Origin: Candidatus Desantisiibacteriota bacterium | GTDB lineage: Bacteria > JACRDZ01 | NCBI GenBank assembly: GCA_016209155.1 | Contig: JACQWU010000095.1 | Location: forward strand, 1 to 9,247 | Direction: 5' to 3' | Length of the DNA: 9,247 bases | Shown: piece after piece, positions 7,042 to 9,247 of the stretch | Numbering within the stretch: the stretch's first letter is position 1 | Layout: each line of letters opens with the position of its first letter | Made by a program: the position numbers and the translations under genes | Notes under the pieces: generated by a model | The model's input: only the letters and a program-made list of their open reading frames with translations | What the model was told of the DNA's origin: nothing | Databases searched by the model: none

Positions 7042-7851
7042 ATGTCAAGAGCTAAATTAGGACAGGTTTTTTTGAAAAATCCTTTTATTGTTCAGGAGAT
7101 TATAAAAGCATTAGATCCTCAAAATGAAGAAACAATAATAGAAATAGGGCCGGGAAAAGGTGTGTTAACAGAAGCGCTGGCAGGATATGATTGTAAATTA
7201 ATTGCTGTTGAAGTGGACAAATATTTATATGAAAAACTTTTATCAAAATTTAAAAAAAAATTAAATATTGAGTTTATTAATTCCGATATTTTAAAAATAA
7301 ATGTACCTGATATAATAAAAAAAATTAATCCCGATAAAATTAAAATAGCGGGGAATATTCCATATTATATTACTTCTCCTATTTTGAATTTTCTTGTTGA
7401 TAATAAAAATTTTTATAAAACAGCTTTGCTTATGGTTCAAAAGGAAGTTGGAGAAAGAATATTAGCCGCACCTCATTCCAGAAAATATGGGGCATTGACA
7501 TTATTTATTCAGTACAATATGAAAAGAGAAAAAATAATAGATGTACCTCGTGAAGATTTTGCTCCTCCTCCGGAAGTAGATTCGATGGTAATCAGGCTCA
7601 GTCCGCTTCTATTACCGGGAATTAAGGTCGAGGACGAATCCTTGTTTTTTAAGATCATCCATGCTTCTTTTCAAAAAAGAAGAAAAATGATTCATAATGC
7701 GCTGTCTCATCTAAAGTCATGGGGAAAGGATATAGATGTAAAATTGGTACTTGAGAAAGCCGGAATTAATTATTCAGCCAGAGCTGAAGATCTTTCAATA
7801 GAAGACTATGCGCGTCTTTGCGCTGTAATACTGGATAAAAAAATAAATTAA
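7042..7851 (+). CDS. rsmA: 16S rRNA (adenine1518-N6/adenine1519-N6)-dimethyltransferase
   Basis: RsmA/KsgA dimethylates two adjacent adenosines in the 3' terminal hairpin of 16S rRNA, using S-adenosylmethionine, late in 30S assembly. The 269-residue product is full length. Visible blocks are KLGQVFLKNP (5-14), SAM motif I EIGPGKGVLTEAL (34-46), acidic motif II EVDKYL (57-62), NSDIL (80-84), catalytic motif IV NIPYY (105-109) followed by ITSPIL, FAPPPEVDSMV (173-183), FQKRRKMIHNAL (210-221) and RAEDLSIEDYARL (247-259). Motif IV is NIPYY rather than NLPYN, a common variant. ATG 7042 follows AAAGGTGA (7031-7038). The hisC and isomerase context gives no functional link. No defect is seen. Confidence 0.96.
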   Translation: MSRAKLGQVFLKNPFIVQEIIKALDPQNEETIIEIGPGKGVLTEALAGYDCKLIAVEVDKYLYEKLLSKFKKKLNIEFINSDILKINVPDIIKKINPDKIKIAGNIPYYITSPILNFLVDNKNFYKTALLMVQKEVGERILAAPHSRKYGALTLFIQYNMKREKIIDVPREDFAPPPEVDSMVIRLSPLLLPGIKVEDESLFFKIIHASFQKRRKMIHNALSHLKSWGKDIDVKLVLEKAGINYSARAEDLSIEDYARLCAVILDKKIN

Positions 7852-7893
7852 AATGTAAAAATCAAGCTACTTTTAGCCGCGACTTATATTAAG

Positions 7894-7969
7894 GCGAAGC
7901 TAAAGCTTCGCACTACATTTTCAAACAATTCTATGATTGGACTTTTGTAGTGCGAGGCTTTAGCCTCGC
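7894..7969 (+). repeat. Nested palindromic repeat with TTTA-loop hairpins
   Basis: Two 24-nt arms (7894-7917 and 7946-7969) are inverted copies differing at two positions, separated by 28 nt. Each arm is itself a hairpin: GCGAAGC-TAAA-GCTTCGC (7894-7911) and GCGAGGC-TTTA-GCCTCGC (7952-7969). The two differences fall on opposite sides of one base pair (A-T versus G-C), so pairing is kept. TGTAG (7946-7950) flanks the right hairpin. No T-run follows, so a standard terminator is unlikely. The rest of the 201-nt gap shows only a weak resemblance to one arm, TTTTAGCCGCG at 7871-7881. Confidence 0.88.
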
Positions 7970-8052
7970 AAATTGTATACTTTGAAAAATTGATATTTGA
8001 ATTTACAGTGTTTAAATATTGTATTATCAATAACTTACGGAGAGATTTTGAG

Positions 8053-9045
8053 ATGAAATATATTACATATATATTATTATTCACGCTTATTATCCCTTTA
8101 AAATTGATTTCTCAAGAAAAAAGTGCGGGGAAAAAAATTCTTGGTATCGGCGCATGGGAAGAAACAGCTTCTCTTATGGAGCCGGTTGCCAATCATTATT
8201 CTTTAACAGTTTCGGATAAAATTTATGTTTTTGTGGGTATGAGCATAATTAATTCACATACTGCGATCATTTCGTCGGAATTTAATGAAAAAGGGATTAA
8301 ATTCTGGAAAAAACCGGCATCTCTTTTTAATGCGCTGGAAGACTTCGGCGCTGTATCTACAAATAATTTTTTATATATTGTCGGCGGAAAAAGCAAAGGA
8401 TTTGAACAGGGAAATGTAACGTATTTTGCTATAACACCTGATGGAATATCGACCAAAGGAATAATAGGCGCAAAAATGCCGGTAGTATTAAACAAACCGG
8501 CAGTTACATTTAATAAAGGTTATCTCTTTGTAAGCGGAGGGAAAATTGGCAGTAAAATTTCAAACCAGGTATTTTCTGCTATGATTGATACAAGCGGTAT
8601 GCCGGGAAAATGGCAGGAACTAAATTCCCTCCCTATAGGTGTTTATGACCATGTAATGTTTTCTTATAAAGATTATATATATATATCCGGAGGTTATCAT
8701 AATGCCGGTTCCGTGTATGGAGCTAAAGTTAATATGGATGGAACAATAGAAAAATGGACAGGCCTTAATGATACTCCCATAAGTCTTGAGAAACATGCAG
8801 GGATTGTTTATAATGATAATATTTTTATTTCCGGCGGGATAGAGGATGGACGGACTTCTTCTTTTGTATATCAGGGTGAATTTTTTGAAGAAGGGCTGGT
8901 TATTAAATGGGAAAAAGCAGAACCCCTGCCAAGGCCTGTTTTTAATCATTCTATGACAGCCAATGATAAATTTCTTATAATAAGCGGCGGTATAAGCGGT
9001 GGACGCGTTCAAGCAAAAATTTTAATTGCACCTTTTATATATTAA
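8053..9045 (+). CDS. Secreted kelch-like six-bladed beta-propeller protein
   Basis: An in-frame ATG at 7990 exists, but ATG 8053 is preferred: it follows CGGAGAG (8038-8044) at 8 nt, and its product opens with a signal peptide (MKYITYILLFTLIIPLKLIS, then QEKS). This gives 330 residues. Six blades of about 50 residues show the kelch pattern, an aromatic-hydrophobic strand ending in GG and later a W: VFVGM (59-63, degenerate), YIVGGK (108-113), FVSGGK (159-164), YISGGY (210-215), FISGGI (258-263) and IISGGI (309-314), with W85, W187, W235 and W286 between them. The product is probably exported to periplasm or surface and may bind a protein or glycan. There is no enzyme motif beyond the propeller. 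It stands alone behind a repeat-containing gap, so it may have its own promoter. Confidence 0.85.
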   Translation: MKYITYILLFTLIIPLKLISQEKSAGKKILGIGAWEETASLMEPVANHYSLTVSDKIYVFVGMSIINSHTAIISSEFNEKGIKFWKKPASLFNALEDFGAVSTNNFLYIVGGKSKGFEQGNVTYFAITPDGISTKGIIGAKMPVVLNKPAVTFNKGYLFVSGGKIGSKISNQVFSAMIDTSGMPGKWQELNSLPIGVYDHVMFSYKDYIYISGGYHNAGSVYGAKVNMDGTIEKWTGLNDTPISLEKHAGIVYNDNIFISGGIEDGRTSSFVYQGEFFEEGLVIKWEKAEPLPRPVFNHSMTANDKFLIISGGISGGRVQAKILIAPFIY

Positions 9046-9050
9046 TTTTC

Positions 9051-9079
9051 TTGACAAAGTATTTGATTAGGGTAATAAT
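9051..9079 (+). promoter_or_regulatory. Sigma70-type promoter candidate
   Basis: A perfect -35 box TTGACA (9051-9056) is followed, at the ideal 17-nt spacing, by AATAAT (9074-9079), five of six matches to TATAAT. It lies 5 nt after the kelch stop and points right. No convincing open frame starts in the remaining 168 nt, so the transcript either has a long leader for a gene beyond the window or is a small RNA. In AT-rich DNA a chance match is possible. Confidence 0.5.
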
Positions 9080-9225
9080 ATATAAAATAATTTAAATGTT
9101 TTATTTGAAATGCCGATATAAAGTTAAACTATGAAATAATGCATAATCAAATGTATAACCAATTTCTAAAATCGTAAATGTACAGCTATTAGTTGTTAGC
9201 AATCAGTTTATAAAGAATTATTTTT
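9080..9225. other. Intergenic stretch with no recognised feature
   Basis: This AT-rich stretch has no ribosome-binding site paired with a start, no tRNA cloverleaf and no open frame of useful length on either strand. It may be the leader of the transcript from the promoter at 9051-9079. Confidence 0.5.
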
Positions 9226-9247
9226 TGTAGGGGTTCGATTTATCGAA
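9226..9247 (+). repeat. TGTAG/TTTA hairpin repeat, cut by the window end
   Basis: TGTAG (9226-9230) is followed by a hairpin with a TTTA loop (9239-9242) and stem TTCGA (9234-9238) pairing with TCGAA (9243-9247). GGG at 9231-9233 would extend the stem if the next bases are CCC. The layout matches the right arm at 7946-7969: the same TTTTGTAG lead (9223-9230) and the same loop, but a different stem. Confidence 0.6.

Noticed and set aside
7894-7969. Rho-independent terminator after ksgA
   Set aside because: The stems are GC-rich enough, but neither is followed by a T-run on either strand.
7997-8027. TTGAAT and TATTAT before the kelch gene as a promoter
   Set aside because: The spacing is 19 nt and the -35 match is weak; in such AT-rich sequence this is too likely by chance to annotate.
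7990-8052. Upstream ATG 7990 as the kelch protein start
   Set aside because: It has no ribosome-binding site and would bury the signal peptide behind 21 residues; ATG 8053 has both a ribosome-binding site and a proper signal peptide.
9226-9247. GGGGTTCGATTT resembles a tRNA T-arm
   Set aside because: The bases after it fold back as TCGAA around a TTTA loop, and no anticodon or D arm lies upstream, so it is a hairpin repeat and not a tRNA.

Overview
The window is AT-rich (about one-third G+C by eye), and every recognisable gene lies on the + strand. The mix suggests an uncultured, probably Gram-negative bacterium: a DUF4159 tail, a very long TPR protein, a MEMO/AmmB-family protein, hisC, a TIM-barrel isomerase, the housekeeping gene rsmA/ksgA, a secreted kelch propeller, and short palindromic intergenic repeats. 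I cannot name the phylum from this evidence. Many metagenome-derived candidate phyla look like this, and that placement is inference only.

Layout: (1) 2-139 is the C-terminal end of a DUF4159 protein. (2) 157-4026 is one giant TPR gene (about 1,290 residues if intact), now split near 1828-1885. Its flanks are ordinary 34-residue TPRs, and its centre is about 13 copies of a roughly 75-residue double-TPR module. (3) 4054-4227 is a small 57-residue gene with a TTG start and a very strong Shine-Dalgarno. (4) 4252-5112 is a MEMO1/AmmB-family protein. (5) 5132-6048 is hisC carrying an internal out-of-frame deletion of the catalytic core. (6) 6151-6981 is a xylose-isomerase-like TIM-barrel protein. 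(7) 7042-7851 is rsmA/ksgA. (8) 8053-9045 is a secreted six-bladed kelch-like protein. (9) 9046-9247 is intergenic, with a good sigma70-type promoter and a hairpin repeat cut by the window edge.

Gaps between genes from the DUF4159 tail to hisC are 17-27 nt, so these genes are probably co-transcribed. From hisC onward the gaps hold repeats. Two copies of a heptamer-based inverted repeat flank the isomerase gene and supply the stop codons of both hisC and the isomerase. A different palindromic family, with TGTAG next to a hairpin with a TTTA loop, lies between ksgA and the kelch gene and again at the right edge.

The genes do not form an obvious single pathway. The most informative observations are the two broken genes, the 75-residue TPR supermodule, and the two intergenic repeat families. 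I see no convincing new defence or biosynthetic system. Both gene breaks could be real decay or assembly errors, and raw reads would decide.
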